From Acidobacteriota bacterium (GTDB lineage: Bacteria > Acidobacteriota > Thermoanaerobaculia > UBA5066): a stretch of DNA of 64,000 nucleotides. The stretch spans positions 39,319 to 103,318 of the forward strand of contig RHKY01000027.1 in NCBI GenBank assembly GCA_008363385.1, in the 5' to 3' direction. Of this stretch, positions 23,117 to 31,892 are shown piece by piece (position 1 is the stretch's first letter; the number at the start of each line of letters is the position of its first letter). The position numbers and the translations under genes are program-made. Under the pieces are notes generated by a model that was not told the DNA's origin, ran no database searches, and saw nothing but the letters and a program-made list of their open reading frames with translations.

Positions 23117-24280
23117 GTGATCGACGAGACGCTCACGATGATCCCGGGGCCGACCCCGGTCCACCCCCGCATCCTCTCGGCGCTGGCCCGCCCGACGACG
23201 TCGCACGTGGCGCCCGTCTTCGTCGAGGCGTTCCGCGAGGCGCTGTCCGGCTTCCGCGCGCTCTGCCAGAGCGCCGGCGGCCAGCCTTTCGCGGTCGCGG
23301 GGGGCGGGACGCTGGCGATGGAGATGGCCCTCGTGAACGTCGTGGCCCCCGGGGAGCCGGTCCTCGTCGTCTCGCAGGGCTACTTCGGCGACCGGTGGGG
23401 CGAGCTGGCGTCGGCCTTCGGGATCCGGGCGGAGCTCCTCCGCTCGGAGTGGGGGCGCGCGGTCCCGGCGGAGGAGGTCGCCAGGAAGCTCGCGGCGGGC
23501 TCGTACGCCGCGGTGACGATCACCCACGCCGACACCTCGACGGGGACGGCCGCGCCCGCGGCGGACTACTGCGAGCTCCTCCGAGGGCGCGAGGAGCTGG
23601 TGATCCTGGACGGGGTCTGCGCCACCGGCGGGATCGACGAGCCGTTCGACCGCTGGGGCGTCGACGTCCTCCTGACCGGCCCCCAGAAGGCGATCGGGGC
23701 GCCCCCCGGGCTCGCCCTCTGCCTCTTCTCCGGGCGCGCGATGGCCCGGCGTTCGGCCCGCGCCTCGGTCCCCGCCTACTACGCCGACGTCCTCCGCTGG
23801 CTCCCGGTGATGCAGGATCCCTCGAAGTACTTCGCCACACCGTGCGTGAACGAGATCGTCGCGCTGGCCGAGGCGCTCCGGCTCCTCCACGCAGAGGGGC
23901 TCCCCGCTCGCTTCGCCCGCCACGCGCGGCTCGCGCGCGCGTTCCGGGCCGGCCTCGGGGCGCTCGGCCTCGACCTCGTCACCGACGCCTCCTGCCGCGC
24001 CGACACCCTCTCGGTCGTGAGGCTCCCGGAAGGGGTCGCCGACGCGGCGTTCCGGAAGGAGGTCGCCGCCCGCGGCGTCGTCGTGGCCGGGGCGCTCGGC
24101 CCCCTGGCCGGGAAGGCCTTCCGGGTCGGTCACATGGGGAACGCGGGCGAGGCGGAGGTCTCGGCGACGCTCGGGGCGATCGAGGGGGCGCTCGCCGCCC
24201 TCGGCGCCGGCGCCACGCCGGGAGCGGCGCTCGCCGCGGCGGCGCCTCACCTCGGCTCCGGGCCGGGGACGCCGGCCTGA
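23117..24280 (+). CDS. Class V aminotransferase (alanine-glyoxylate type)
   Basis: 387 residues, PLP-dependent fold type I. Markers: MIPGPTPVHPRIL at the N-terminus, AGGGTLAMEMAL, ITHADTSTGTAAPAADYCEL, the cofactor Asp in VILDGVCATGGID, and the Schiff-base Lys in LTGPQKAIGAPPGLAL, with FRVGHMGNAG near the end. This matches alanine-glyoxylate / serine-glyoxylate / serine-pyruvate aminotransferases. GTG 23117 has GGAGGA 8 bp upstream. No metabolic neighbours indicate the amino donor, so alanine versus serine cannot be decided. Confidence 0.88.
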   Translation: MIDETLTMIPGPTPVHPRILSALARPTTSHVAPVFVEAFREALSGFRALCQSAGGQPFAVAGGGTLAMEMALVNVVAPGEPVLVVSQGYFGDRWGELASAFGIRAELLRSEWGRAVPAEEVARKLAAGSYAAVTITHADTSTGTAAPAADYCELLRGREELVILDGVCATGGIDEPFDRWGVDVLLTGPQKAIGAPPGLALCLFSGRAMARRSARASVPAYYADVLRWLPVMQDPSKYFATPCVNEIVALAEALRLLHAEGLPARFARHARLARAFRAGLGALGLDLVTDASCRADTLSVVRLPEGVADAAFRKEVAARGVVVAGALGPLAGKAFRVGHMGNAGEAEVSATLGAIEGALAALGAGATPGAALAAAAPHLGSGPGTPA

Positions 24281-24295
24281 GGGGCTCGCTCCCGC

Positions 24296-25009
24296 TCAGC
24301 GAGCCGAGCGGAGGAGCTTCGTCATGGCCGGGCTCCGGGCGGCCCCCGTCAGGAGCTGGCGGTCCTTGCCGACCCGGGCCCCCTTCTTCAGGAGCAGCCG
24401 GACGACGTCGACGCGGTCCTCGGTGACGGGGCCGAAGAGGAGCGGGGCGCCGGCGGCCCGGGCGTTCGGGTTCGCGCCGGCCGCGAGGAGGACCTCGACC
24501 ATCTCGAGCTTCCCCTCGCGAGCCGCGTCGTGGAGCGGCGTGACCGCGTACCGGTTCCCCTTCCTCACGTCCGTCCCCTTGGCGACGAGGGCCTTCAGGA
24601 TCGCCGCGTCCGGGGCCGCCACGGCCCGCAGCGCGAGCGTCTCGCCGAGGTCGAGCCCCTGGGGGCCCTCACCGGCGTCGTTCGGGTCGGCGCCCCCGGA
24701 GAGGAGCGCCTCGACGACGGGCGCGTCCGCCCGGTCGACGCCGACGAAGAGGGCGGTCCGTCCCTCGGCGTTCCGGGTCCCCGGAGGGAATCCGGCCGCG
24801 AGGAAGAGCCGGATCGCCGGGGCGTCCCCGGCGTCGACCCGCTCCCACCAGGTCTTCTCGTCGAACGGCAGGCCGGCGCGGTCGAGCGCCTCCCTCGGGT
24901 CCGACGGCGGGGCGGGCGTCGCGGCCGGAGGGCTCGCGAGGGCGGAGGGGAGCGGCGACGCCAGGCCCAGGAAGGCGGCGAGGGCGGCGCGTGCGCGGCG
25001 GAGGACCAT
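24296..25009 (-). CDS. Exported ankyrin-repeat protein
   Basis: 237 residues. Short N-terminal signal (LAAFLGLASPLPSALAS), Pro/Ala linker, then four or five ankyrin repeats, for example GRTALFVGVDRADAPVVEAL, VTPLHDAAREGKLEMVEVLL and DRVDVVRLLLKKGARVGK. Ankyrin repeats mediate protein binding; with a signal peptide it is likely periplasmic. It starts 6 bp after the tag stop, so the two minus-strand genes are probably one transcript. Confidence 0.8.
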   Translation of the reverse strand: MVLRRARAALAAFLGLASPLPSALASPPAATPAPPSDPREALDRAGLPFDEKTWWERVDAGDAPAIRLFLAAGFPPGTRNAEGRTALFVGVDRADAPVVEALLSGGADPNDAGEGPQGLDLGETLALRAVAAPDAAILKALVAKGTDVRKGNRYAVTPLHDAAREGKLEMVEVLLAAGANPNARAAGAPLLFGPVTEDRVDVVRLLLKKGARVGKDRQLLTGAARSPAMTKLLRSAR

Positions 25010-25015
25010 CGCCGC

Positions 25016-25660
25016 CTACCGGGCCGCCGGGCGGCGGAACGAGGCCCGCGCCTTCTCGGCCAGGGGCCGGACGCAGCAGCCGTCCAGGTGGTCGTTCACG
25101 ACGCCCATCGCCTGGAGGAAGGCGTAGACCGTCGTCGGGCCGACGAAGGAGAAGCCCCGCCTCTTGAGGTCCTTCGACAGGGCCGTCGACTCCTCCGTCT
25201 TCCCCATCGCCTTCAGCGCCGTCCAGGTGAGGCGCGCGGGCCTGGAGGCCGGGCCGGGCTCGAAGCGCCAGACGTAGGCCGCCAGCGAGCCGAACTCCTC
25301 GACCACTTCCCGGGCGCGCCGGGCGTTGTTCACGGTCGACTCGATCTTCCCGCGGTGCCTCACGATCCCGGCGTCCCCGAGGAGCCGGTCGACGTCCCGC
25401 TTGCCGAATCGGGCGACCCTGGCGATCTCGAAGCCCTCGAAGGCCCGGCGGAAGGCCTCGCGCTTTCGGAGGATCGTCAGCCAGGAGAGCCCGGACTGGA
25501 ACCCCTCCAGGCAGAGCTTCTCGAAGAGCCGGGTGTCGTCGTCGGCGGGGAACCCCCACTCGGCGTCGTGGTAGGCGAGGTACTCGGGCGTCGAGGCGCC
25601 CCAGAAGCAGCGCCTCCTGCCGTCGGGCCCGTCGACGAGGCCGTCGGGGGGCTCGGCCAT
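25016..25660 (-). CDS. tag: DNA-3-methyladenine glycosylase I
   Basis: 214 residues. Removes 3-methyladenine from alkylated DNA. Family motifs: RRRCFWGASTPEYLAYHDAE (Zn Cys and substrate-pocket Tyr/His/Glu), ADDDTRLFEKLCLEGFQSGL, SWLTILRKREAFRRAF, FVGPTTVYAFLQAMG and VNDHLDGCC with the last zinc ligands. The glycosylase fold is complete. ATG 25660 is chosen because GGGAGGT sits just upstream; a GTG two codons earlier lies in it. Confidence 0.95.
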   Translation of the reverse strand: MAEPPDGLVDGPDGRRRCFWGASTPEYLAYHDAEWGFPADDDTRLFEKLCLEGFQSGLSWLTILRKREAFRRAFEGFEIARVARFGKRDVDRLLGDAGIVRHRGKIESTVNNARRAREVVEEFGSLAAYVWRFEPGPASRPARLTWTALKAMGKTEESTALSKDLKRRGFSFVGPTTVYAFLQAMGVVNDHLDGCCVRPLAEKARASFRRPAAR

Positions 25661-25700
25661 CCCCACCTCCCTCCGGCCGCCGGGACGGCGAGCCGGAATC

Positions 25701-25706
25701 TATATT
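25701..25706 (+). promoter_or_regulatory. Possible -10 box (TATATT) before sigma-factor gene
   Basis: TATATT in the 99-bp divergent gap between tag and the sigma-factor-like gene, 53 bp before its ATG. No -35 assigned. Confidence 0.4.
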
Positions 25707-25759
25707 CGGGCCGGGACCGGGCGATGTCGTCCCGTCACGCCGGACCCCGGGAGGGAAGG

Positions 25760-26389
25760 ATGCCAGAGACCGGAAGCGCGCCGTTCACCGGGTGGGTCTG
25801 CGAGCTCGCCTCCCGCAACGCGCGACCTCTCGCCGCCGTGGCGCGCCGGGAAGGGCTCTCGCCGGACGACGCGCTCGACGCCGTCCAGGAGGCGTTCCAC
25901 ACGTTCCTGACGCTCCCTCAGGCGCGCTCGCTGGTAGACGACCGGGAGGGCTCGCGACGTCTCCTCGCCGTCCTGGTGAGGAACGCCGCCCGGAACATGC
26001 GGAGGCGGCACTTCCGCTCCCGCCCGCACGAGGACGCCGCCGCCCACGAGGAGATCCCCGACGACGCCCCGTCGGTCGACGAGACGCTCTCGCGCGCCGA
26101 GGAGCACGTCCGCCTGATGGGCTGCGTCTCGAAGCTGGGCGAGCTCCAGCGGCACGTCGTCACGCTCCGGATGCTCGACGAGCTCTCTGGCGAGGCGACG
26201 GCGGCGCGCCTCGGCCTGACGCCGGGGCACGTCGCCGTCCTCCTCCACCGGGCCAAGGAGGCCCTCCTGCGGTGCGTCGGGGAGGCCGCGGGCCCCCCGA
26301 TCAGGCGGCCGCGCGCGAAGAGAGGGCCGCGGCGAGCCGGGACTTCGGCGTCAGCCCGACGAAGCGCTCCACCTCGACGCCGTCCTTGA
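25760..26389 (+). CDS. ECF-like RNA polymerase sigma factor
   Basis: 209 residues. Region 2-like part near residues 20-85 (LSPDDALDAVQEAFHTFL, RRLLAVLVRNAARNMRRRH), linker, then a region 4-like HTH near 120-180 (LQRHVVTLRMLDELSGEATA, ARLGLTPGHVAVLLHRAKEA). The region 2 core is diverged, so promoter recognition may be unusual. ATG follows GGGAGGGAAGG. The last 30 residues (Arg/Pro-rich) are antisense to the 3' end of the thioredoxin gene, an 89-bp tail-to-tail overlap, so the true end of function is probably near residue 180. Confidence 0.75.
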   Translation: MPETGSAPFTGWVCELASRNARPLAAVARREGLSPDDALDAVQEAFHTFLTLPQARSLVDDREGSRRLLAVLVRNAARNMRRRHFRSRPHEDAAAHEEIPDDAPSVDETLSRAEEHVRLMGCVSKLGELQRHVVTLRMLDELSGEATAARLGLTPGHVAVLLHRAKEALLRCVGEAAGPPIRRPRAKRGPRRAGTSASARRSAPPRRRP

Positions 26390-26645
26390 AGACGAGGAGC
26401 GTCGGGATCGAGAAGACGCCGTAGCGCGCGGCGATCTCCGGGTTCTCGTCCACGTCCAGCTTGGCGACGACGGCGGTCCCCCACAGCTCCGAGGCCAGCT
26501 CGTCCACGAGCGGGCCCTGCCGGCGGCAGGGGCCGCACCAGTCGGCGTGGAAGTCGACCAGCGCGGGCGTTCCGGCCGAGAGGACGGTGCGGTCGAAGTC
26601 GGCGGTCGTCACGTGCAGCGCGCCGGTCGTGCGGGTCTGGCTCAT
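26301..26645 (-). CDS. trxA: Thioredoxin
   Basis: 114 residues, standard thioredoxin length. Active site DFHADWCGPCRRQ with the WCGPC redox pair, cis-Pro segment FSIPTLLVFKDGVEVERFVG, and the KLDVDENPEIAARYGV block. Cytoplasmic disulphide reductase. ATG 26645 has GGAGG 7 bp upstream; the frame extends much further upstream but only as an antisense shadow of pxpBC. The 3' 89 bp overlap the sigma-factor gene on the other strand. Confidence 0.95.
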   Translation of the reverse strand: MSQTRTTGALHVTTADFDRTVLSAGTPALVDFHADWCGPCRRQGPLVDELASELWGTAVVAKLDVDENPEIAARYGVFSIPTLLVFKDGVEVERFVGLTPKSRLAAALSSRAAA

Positions 26646-26777
26646 GGTTCCTCCGTTCGGGTCGGTTTCTCGAACCGTTCCCGGTTCGCCGGGCGGGCCG
26701 TCGCGGCCCCTCCCTCGAAAGGAGAGGTCCCGACGAGGCCCGGCATTACGGTCGAGCCGCTCCGGGCCGTCCGGGCG

Positions 26778-26783
26778 TAGTCT
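26778..26783 (+). promoter_or_regulatory. Putative -10 box (TAGTCT) before pxpB
   Basis: TAGTCT 8 bp before the pxpB ATG, with only CCGGGGGA between. The run of G could serve as a weak Shine-Dalgarno, but a leaderless start is equally plausible. Confidence 0.35.
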
Positions 26784-26791
26784 CCGGGGGA

Positions 26792-27484
26792 ATGCCCGAG
26801 CGGGCGGTCGTCGTCCCGGCCAGCGACGCGACCCTCCTGGTCCGGTTCGGGGAGTCGATGTCGGAGGCCTCCCACCGGAGCGTCCTGACGCTCCTGGGGA
26901 CGCTCGGCGCCGACCCGCCCCGGGGGCTCCTCGACCTCCGGCCGGCCTACGCCTCCCTCCTCGTCGTCTACGACCCGGTCCGCTCGGGGCCGGAGGAGAT
27001 GGAGGAGGCCGTCCGGAGGGCGCTCGCGGCCTCGGCCCCGGTCGCGGCGAGGCGGGCGCGGCCCGTCGAGATCCCCGTCCGGTACGGCGGGGAGGCGGGG
27101 CCGGACCTGGCCGGGATCGCCAAGGAGGCCGGGATGACGGAGGAGGAGGCCGCGGCCCTCCACGCACACGCCGGCTACAAGGTCGCCTTCCTGGGATTCG
27201 CTCCCGGCTTCGCTTACCTCTGCGGGCTGCCCGAGAGGCTCGCCGCGCCCCGGCTCCCGACCCCGCGGACCCGCGTCCCGGCCGGGAGCGTCGGGATCGC
27301 CGGGGGACAGACGGGGATCTACCCGATCGACGGCCCCGGGGGCTGGCGTCTGATCGGGCGGACCCCGCTCCGGCTCTTCGGGACGGACCGGGATCCGATG
27401 TCGCTCCTCCATCCCGGCGACCGAGTGCGTTTCCGGCCCGTCTCCGAGGCCGAGTTCGAGCGGCTCGCGTCGGAGGAGGCGTGA
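26792..27484 (+). CDS. pxpB: 5-oxoprolinase subunit PxpB (KipI-like)
   Basis: 230 residues, AHS1 domain. Characteristic stretches: VRFGESMSEASHRSV, EIPVRYGGEAGPDLAGIA, the signature KVAFLGFAPGFAYLCGLPER, and RVPAGSVGIAGGQTGIYPID. PxpABC hydrolyses 5-oxoproline to glutamate with ATP, removing this spontaneous damage product. GTG of pxpC overlaps its stop. The genes pxpB-pxpC-MFS-pxpA all overlap by 4 bp, forming one operon. Confidence 0.93.
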   Translation: MPERAVVVPASDATLLVRFGESMSEASHRSVLTLLGTLGADPPRGLLDLRPAYASLLVVYDPVRSGPEEMEEAVRRALAASAPVAARRARPVEIPVRYGGEAGPDLAGIAKEAGMTEEEAAALHAHAGYKVAFLGFAPGFAYLCGLPERLAAPRLPTPRTRVPAGSVGIAGGQTGIYPIDGPGGWRLIGRTPLRLFGTDRDPMSLLHPGDRVRFRPVSEAEFERLASEEA

Positions 27485-28413
27485 TCCGCGTCCTGAAGGC
27501 GGGGCTCCAGACGACGGTCCAGGACCTCGGGAGGCCGGGATTCGGCCTCCTCGGCGTCTCCTCCGGGGGGGCTGCCGACGCCCACGCCCTGCGGATCGGG
27601 AACCTCCTCCTCGGGAACGAGGAAGGGGCCGCGGCGTTGGAGGCGACGCTCCTCGGGCCGACGCTCGCCTTCGAGGAGGCCGCCCTCGCCGTCCTGGCCG
27701 GGGGGACGTTCGACACGACGCTCGACGGGAGGCCCGTCGAGCCCTGGAAGCTCGTCGAGGTGCCCGCCGGGGCGACGCTCGCGGTCGGCCCGACCCGGTC
27801 GGGGGCGCGGGTCCTCGTCTGCGTGGCGGGGGGGATCGCGGTCCCGACCGTCCTCGGGAGCGCCTCGACGGACCTGGCCGGCCGCTTCGGCGGCCTCCAC
27901 GGGCGGCCTCTGGCGGTCGGCGACCGGCTCGTGGCCGGGCGCCCTCCGGGAGACCCCCGCGGGAGCCGCGTCGACCCGGTCGCGGCAGGGTGGACCGGCA
28001 CGAGCCGGCTCCTGCGGGCCACGCCGGGGACGCAGGAGTCTTGGTTCGCCGAGGAGGCCCGCGCGGCGTTCTGGGAGGGGCGGTTCCGCGTCCTCGAGTC
28101 GTCGGACCGGAAGGGCCTGCGGCTCTCGGGGCCCCACGTCGCCCCGCCCTCGCGCCAGCTCCTGACCGAGGGGGTCCCGTTCGGCTCCGTCCAGGTGCCC
28201 GCCGACGGGCAGCCGATCGTCCTCTTCGTCGACCAGCAGACGACCGGCGGCTACCCGAAGATCGCGAGCGTCGTCTCGGCCGACCGCTCGGCCCTCTCGC
28301 AGGCCCGCCCGCGCGAGGAGGTCCGGTTCCTCCGCGTCACGTTCGGCGAGGCGCGCGAGGCGCTCCTCGACCAGGAGCGGCGCCTGGCCTCGGGCGAGGC
28401 GTTCCTGCCGTGA
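27481..28413 (+). CDS. pxpC: 5-oxoprolinase subunit PxpC (KipA-like)
   Basis: 310 residues, AHS2 domain. Typical opening IRVLKAGLQTTVQDLGRPGF, then GVSSGGAADAHALRIGNLLLGN, SDRKGLRLSGP, GSVQVPADGQPIVLFVDQQT and the final GGYPKIASVVSAD. Acts with PxpA and PxpB in the biotin-independent 5-oxoprolinase. Start GTG overlaps pxpB; stop overlaps the MFS gene. Related proteins are biotin-dependent carboxylase domains, but the gene context is clearly pxp. Confidence 0.93.
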   Translation: MIRVLKAGLQTTVQDLGRPGFGLLGVSSGGAADAHALRIGNLLLGNEEGAAALEATLLGPTLAFEEAALAVLAGGTFDTTLDGRPVEPWKLVEVPAGATLAVGPTRSGARVLVCVAGGIAVPTVLGSASTDLAGRFGGLHGRPLAVGDRLVAGRPPGDPRGSRVDPVAAGWTGTSRLLRATPGTQESWFAEEARAAFWEGRFRVLESSDRKGLRLSGPHVAPPSRQLLTEGVPFGSVQVPADGQPIVLFVDQQTTGGYPKIASVVSADRSALSQARPREEVRFLRVTFGEAREALLDQERRLASGEAFLP

Positions 28414-29636
28414 GCGAAGGCTGGCTCGCCGAGGCGCCCCCCGAGGCGCGGCGCGCGCTCGTGGCCGGGGGCGTCGGCTGGATGCTGGACGCCGCGGACG
28501 TGATGCTCTACGCGTTCGCGCTCCCCTCGATCCGGGCGGAGTTCGGCCTGGACGGGGCGCAGGCCGGGGCGCTCGCCTCGCTCACCCTCGTCGCCTCGGC
28601 CGTCGGGGGGATCGCCGCCGGGGCGCTCGCGGACCGCTTCGGTCGCGCGCGCCTCCTCGTCGTCTCGGTCCTCGTCTACTCGGTCTTCACCGCGGCCACC
28701 GCCACGGCGGGGAGCGTCGCCGAGCTGGCCCTCTGGCGGACGCTCGTCGGGCTGGGGCTTGGCGCCGAGTGGTCGGCCGGGTCGCTCCTCGTCGCCGAGA
28801 CGTGGCCCGCGGCCCACCGCGGCAAGGCGATCGGCCTGATGCAGTCGGGCTGGGCGGTCGGCTACGTCGTGGCGGCGCTCGCCTCCGCCGCGGTCCTCCC
28901 CTCGTACGGGTGGAGGCCGCTCTTCGCCCTCGGGATCCTCCCGGCGCTCCTGGCCCTCTGGGTCCGCTGGAAGGTCCCCGAGCCGGCGATCTGGCGCGAG
29001 CGGCGTCCTCCGGCCGGGGCCGGCGCCACGCTCGCGGCGCTCCTCGGGAGGGAGCTTCGCGGGCGAGTCCTGTCGGCCACGGCCCTGGCCACCGTCCTCC
29101 TCTTCGCCTACTGGGGGCTCTTCACCTGGGTGCCGAGCTTCCTGGCGGGTCCGGTCGCCAGCGGCGGAGCCGGGCTCGGCCTCGTCCGGTCGACGGGCTT
29201 CGTCGTGGCGATGCAGGCCGGGGCCTTCACGGGCTACGTCTCCTTCGGATTCCTCTCGGACCGGTTCGGGAGGCGCCCGGTCTTCCTGGCCTTCGTCCTC
29301 GGGTCGGCGGCGGTCGTCCCGGCCTGGGGGCTCCTGGCGCGGTCGGAGGCCGTGCTCCTCCTCCTGGCCCCCCTCGTCGGGTTCCTGGGGCACGGCTACT
29401 TCTCCCTCTTCGGCGCGATGCTCGCCGAGCTCTTCCCCTCCTCGGTCCGGGGGACGGCGCAGGGGCTCTGCTACAACGTCGGACGGGCCGTCAGCGCGCT
29501 GGCCCCCGCCACGATCGGGGCCCTGGCCGACCGCTTCGGCCTCGGGAGCGCCCTCGCGACGACGGCCGCGTTCTACGTCGCGGGGGCCGCGCTCGTCTTC
29601 CTCCTCCCCGAGACGCGCGGAAAGGAGCTGTCGTGA
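28410..29636 (+). CDS. MFS transporter within pxp operon
   Basis: 408 residues, about 12 TM helices. MFS motif A-like loop GALADRFGRARLLVV between TM2 and TM3 and its second-half copy GFLSDRFGRRPVFLA; WRPLFALGILPALLALWVRW and AMLAELFPSSVRGTAQGLCYN are typical of the AAHS/MHS acid:H+ symporters. Its position between pxpC and pxpA, overlapping both by 4 bp, suggests it imports 5-oxoproline or a related carboxylic acid. The substrate is inferred from context only. Confidence 0.88.
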   Translation: MSEGWLAEAPPEARRALVAGGVGWMLDAADVMLYAFALPSIRAEFGLDGAQAGALASLTLVASAVGGIAAGALADRFGRARLLVVSVLVYSVFTAATATAGSVAELALWRTLVGLGLGAEWSAGSLLVAETWPAAHRGKAIGLMQSGWAVGYVVAALASAAVLPSYGWRPLFALGILPALLALWVRWKVPEPAIWRERRPPAGAGATLAALLGRELRGRVLSATALATVLLFAYWGLFTWVPSFLAGPVASGGAGLGLVRSTGFVVAMQAGAFTGYVSFGFLSDRFGRRPVFLAFVLGSAAVVPAWGLLARSEAVLLLLAPLVGFLGHGYFSLFGAMLAELFPSSVRGTAQGLCYNVGRAVSALAPATIGALADRFGLGSALATTAAFYVAGAALVFLLPETRGKELS

Positions 29637-30391
29637 GGACGATCGACCTGAACGCCGACCTCGGCGAGCTGCCCGGCGCGGCGAGCCTCGACGCCGCCCT
29701 CATGGAGCACCTGACGTCGGTCAACGTCGCCTGCGGCGGCCACGCCGGGGACGAAGGGACGATGGAGGTCACCGTCCGGGCGGCGCTGGCGCGGGGCCTG
29801 GCCGTCGGGGCGCACCCGTCGTATCCCGACCGGGAGGGCTTCGGCCGGAAACCCCGGTCCCTCGGGCCCGAGGAGGTCGCCGCGGCCGTCGAGGAGCAGG
29901 TCCGAGCCCTCTCTCGCGTCGTCCTCTCGTGCGGCGGAAGCCTCGGGCACGTCAAGCCGCACGGAGCGCTCTACAACGTCGCCGCCCGCGACGAGGCGGT
30001 CGCCCGGGCCGTGGCGGAGGGGGTGGGCCGCGTCAGCCGCGACGTGGTCCTGGTGGGGCTCTCGGGCTCGCGGTGCCTCGAGGTCTACCGCGCGGCGGGG
30101 TTCGTCGTCGCCGCCGAGGCGTTCGCGGACCGGCGGTACGAGCCCGACGGGTCGCTCACGCCGAGGAGCCTCCCGGGCGCCCTCGTCGAGGAGCCGGAGA
30201 CGGCCGCGCGGCAGGCGGTCTCGATCGCCGTCGAGGGGACCGTCCTCTCGCGGGGCGGCCTGCACGTCGCGGTCCCGGCGGAGACGATCTGCCTCCACGG
30301 CGACACGCCCGGGGCCCTCGAGATCGCGCGCCGGGTCGCCACGCGCCTGCGCGAGGCCGGCGTCACGCTCGCCCGCCTCGCCCCCCGCTGA
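29633..30391 (+). CDS. pxpA: 5-oxoprolinase subunit PxpA (LamB/YcsF)
   Basis: 252 residues. The LamB/YcsF signature is complete: IDLNADLGELPG, LTSVNVACGGHAGDEGTM, VGAHPSYPDREGFGRK, GGSLGHVKPHGALYNVAARD, EAFADRRYEPDGSL and ETICLHGDTPGA. Third subunit of ATP-dependent 5-oxoprolinase. GTG start overlaps the transporter stop. The operon ends here; a 163-bp gap to the convergent corA holds a GC-rich palindromic stretch around 30495-30515. Confidence 0.95.
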   Translation: MRTIDLNADLGELPGAASLDAALMEHLTSVNVACGGHAGDEGTMEVTVRAALARGLAVGAHPSYPDREGFGRKPRSLGPEEVAAAVEEQVRALSRVVLSCGGSLGHVKPHGALYNVAARDEAVARAVAEGVGRVSRDVVLVGLSGSRCLEVYRAAGFVVAAEAFADRRYEPDGSLTPRSLPGALVEEPETAARQAVSIAVEGTVLSRGGLHVAVPAETICLHGDTPGALEIARRVATRLREAGVTLARLAPR

Positions 30392-30554
30392 GAGATCCGC
30401 GCTCTCCGAGCGGCGGACCGCTTCCTGATGCGGCCGAAAGGTAGGGGGAGCGGGGGGAGGGACGGAGGGGTTGGGGCCCCGCCGTCGCCGCTTCGAGCGC
30501 GCAGCGCGCTGACGGTCTCGAGGCCGGACCGGGCGGCGGTCTTCCCCCCGAACC

Positions 30555-31748
30555 CTACAGCCAGTCGCGGCGCCGGAACCAGACGACCATCCCGATGGCG
30601 ACCAGGACGCAGACGACCCAGAAGGCGGGGTAGGCCCAGCGCATCGGGATCTCCGGCATGTGCTGGAAGTTCATCCCGTAGACGCCGGCCAGGAACGTCA
30701 GCGGGATGAAGACCGTCCCGACGATCGTCAGGACCTTCATCACCTCGTTCGTCCTCACCGAGAGGGAGGTCATGTAGGTCTCGGCCAGGCCCCGGACGAT
30801 CTCCCGATAGGCCTCCACCACCTCGATGATCTGCGTGACGTGGTCGTTCAGGTCGCGCAGGTAGAGGCGCGTCGCGTCGCTCAGGCACTCGTGCGTCTCG
30901 CGCATCAGGCCGGCGATCACCTCGCGCATCGGCCAGACGGCGTGCCGGATCGTCAGCAGGTCGCGCTTGATCCGGTGGACCTCCTGGACCGCCTCCCGGT
31001 CGGGCTTCTCCAGGAGGATCTCCTCCAGCTCCTCCAGCCGGTCGCCGTACCGCTCCAGGATCGGGAAGACGTGGTCCACGACGGCGTCCAGGAGCGAGTA
31101 GACGAGGAAGCTCGCGTCCTGCTGCCTGAGGCGCGCCCCCTTCGTCACGAGGCGCTGCCGGATCGGGTCCCAGACGTCGCCCGGGTCCTCCAGGAACGTC
31201 AGGACCGTCCGGTGCCCGAGGAAGATGCTGATCTGCTCGGCGCGGAGCGTCCCCTCGACGAGCGTCAGGATCCGGGTGACGACGAAGAGGCGAGCCTGGT
31301 ACTCGCCCGTCTCCCCGTAGGAGTCGAGCTTGGGCCGCTGGCCGACGTGGAGGACGTCCTCGATGGCGAGCGGGTGGAGGTGGTACTTGCGGGCCAGCGC
31401 CTCGACCACGCCGAGGTCCCCGATCCCGGCCACGTTGATCCACCGGACGGTGCTCCAGTCGGGCCGGTGCCGGGCCAGGAACGCCGGGACGTCCGTCACG
31501 TCCTCGTGGCCGTACTCGTCCGTCGCGTAGTCGATGCACGTGACGAGGGCCTGCCCCGCCTCGCTCGGCATCGAGGCCAGCTCGTGGGGCTCGATCCCGG
31601 GCTTGGCGCCCGGCGCCTGCCCCTCGCGGCGGGGCAGCTCGATCCGGGCGACGTCGTCGTCGTCGGGACGCGGCTCGACGGGAGTCACCCGCTGATCGTA
31701 CCCCCGGGGCAGCAGGGCGCCCTTTGAGAGGCCGGGGACCGGGGCCAT
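30555..31748 (-). CDS. corA: CorA-type magnesium/cobalt transporter
   Basis: 397 residues from ATG 31748, or 377 from GTG 31688; neither start has a good Shine-Dalgarno. The cytosolic funnel domain includes VRWINVAGIGDLGVVEALAR, LHPLAIEDVLHVGQRPKL and the long stalk helix around AVWPMREVIAGLM. Two C-terminal TM helices carry the selectivity motif AGVYGMNFQHMPE followed by a basic tail ending FRRRDWL. It is a homopentameric inner-membrane divalent-cation channel. The start is uncertain because the first 60 residues of CorA proteins vary. Confidence 0.93.
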   Translation of the reverse strand: MAPVPGLSKGALLPRGYDQRVTPVEPRPDDDDVARIELPRREGQAPGAKPGIEPHELASMPSEAGQALVTCIDYATDEYGHEDVTDVPAFLARHRPDWSTVRWINVAGIGDLGVVEALARKYHLHPLAIEDVLHVGQRPKLDSYGETGEYQARLFVVTRILTLVEGTLRAEQISIFLGHRTVLTFLEDPGDVWDPIRQRLVTKGARLRQQDASFLVYSLLDAVVDHVFPILERYGDRLEELEEILLEKPDREAVQEVHRIKRDLLTIRHAVWPMREVIAGLMRETHECLSDATRLYLRDLNDHVTQIIEVVEAYREIVRGLAETYMTSLSVRTNEVMKVLTIVGTVFIPLTFLAGVYGMNFQHMPEIPMRWAYPAFWVVCVLVAIGMVVWFRRRDWL

Positions 31749-31892
31749 ACTGTCGTCCGGGCACCGACGGCCGGGAACGCGAGGGGATCGGCCCGCCAGG
31801 GGGACCGCCCGGGGCCCCGCCGGGTGACGGGGCTCACGGACGGCGGAGCGTAGCTGCCGCCAGACTGCGGCGCGTTCTTTTCGGAGGTGACC

